From CAZTAR01 sp043813895 (GTDB lineage Bacteria > Planctomycetota > Phycisphaerae > UBA1845 > UTPLA1), in the NCBI GenBank assembly GCA_043813895.1, contig JBDRKQ010000136.1:1-63304 (forward strand): DNA of 63,304 bases, given 5' to 3'. Each line of letters opens with the position of its first letter. Positions within the stretch are counted from its first letter, which is position 1. The position numbers were made by a program, and so were the translations under genes. The notes under the pieces are model-generated. The model was not told the origin of the DNA and ran no database searches. It saw only the letters and a list, made by a program, of their open reading frames with translations. Shown piece by piece: positions 63,085 to 63,304 of the stretch.

Positions 63085-63304
63085 ATGAAGACCAGTAGGC
63101 CAGCCAATGCCATTCGCAGGTTCCTTGATCTACAAGCGGCCGGCGGTATTCTCCTTCTGGCCGCCAGCGGAGTGGCTCTACTGTTTGCCAACATCCCCGG
63201 CCTCGCAGGTTGGCACCAGTACTTCCTCGATGTGCCCATCGAGATCAAGCTCGGTGGCCTCGAGCTGAACAAGAACGTGCTCTTGGTCATCAACGACGGC
63301 TTGA
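63085..63304 (+). CDS. nhaA: Na+/H+ antiporter NhaA, N-terminal part, cut by window end
   Basis: Only the first 73 codons are present. They match the start of NhaA: FLDLQAAGGILLLAASGVAL, LLFANIPGLAGWHQYFLD and finally LNKNVLLVINDGL, which is the W/V-I-N-D-G-L entry to the second helix. GGAAGG lies five bases before the ATG. The full protein (about 400-450 residues, twelve helices) exports sodium in exchange for protons and would continue beyond the window. Confidence 0.9.
   Translation, partial: MKTSRPANAIRRFLDLQAAGGILLLAASGVALLFANIPGLAGWHQYFLDVPIEIKLGGLELNKNVLLVINDGL

Overview
The window looks like a chromosomal segment of a planctomycete, most likely of the Phycisphaerae type and possibly from an uncultured lineage. 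The reasons are inferential. They are high GC, a PEP-CTERM exported protein, sulfatase-like proteins fused to TPR repeats, one very long SecD-SecF fusion, many small lipoproteins, HU and DksA-like proteins with lysine-rich tails, and an unusually rich set of short palindromic repeats between genes. No plasmid, prophage or CRISPR signature was seen.

Layout. 1-6.1 kb: a divergent sigma-70-like factor, then two overlapping minus-strand genes for sulfatase-like TPR proteins whose formylglycine position is Thr. 6.2-16 kb: a PEP-CTERM protein, uvrB, a small DsrE-like protein with an M24 peptidase, a two-gene cluster of a receiver-like protein and a GGDEF diguanylate cyclase, a PBP4-type peptidase and a DUF1844 protein. 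16-24.9 kb: a GH13 enzyme, nadA, a DUF2617-like protein, an exported repeat protein, a REP-associated (RAYT) transposase flanked by inverted REP copies, an AlkP-superfamily lipoprotein whose 5' end runs into the transposase, and a structured RNA gene with its own promoter and terminator that resembles 6S RNA. 25-32.4 kb: uppP, pgsA, tRNA-Tyr, a YdeI remnant, a methyltransferase between direct repeats, a repeat-dense gap, an M20 amidohydrolase, elbB and a TGS GTPase. 32.4-39.5 kb: an O-antigen-ligase/TPR membrane protein, guaB, a lipoprotein, a RelE/XRE toxin-antitoxin pair with a visible promoter and operator, and a Cys-rich lipoprotein. 39.5-48 kb: an amino-acid permease, purC, HU, a membrane coiled-coil protein, a DksA-like zinc-finger protein, a lipoprotein, infA, an SDR epimerase and a CYTH enzyme. 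48-63.3 kb: secDF, a LysM protein, a GT-C-like membrane protein, motA-motB, a methyltransferase, a large exported protein, an EF-hand Arg-rich protein, a DoxX-like protein and the start of nhaA, cut by the window end.

How the genes relate. Most of the window is housekeeping (repair, NAD, purine, lipid and envelope synthesis, secretion, translation initiation) in one- to three-gene units on both strands. Clear joint units are the two sulfatase-like genes, the receiver-like/GGDEF pair (4-base overlap), toxin/antitoxin, guaB plus lipoprotein, and motA/motB. The accessory signal lies between genes. At least eight palindromic repeat families recur at gene ends. One of them belongs to the RAYT transposase, one forms the last codons of the O-antigen-ligase-like gene, and one sits inside an apparent target duplication. 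Several housekeeping promoters share a TAGAAT -10 box behind a TTG-type -35 box.

Starts were chosen by Shine-Dalgarno sequences, signal peptides and family alignment from memory. No database search was run, so family names are recognition calls.
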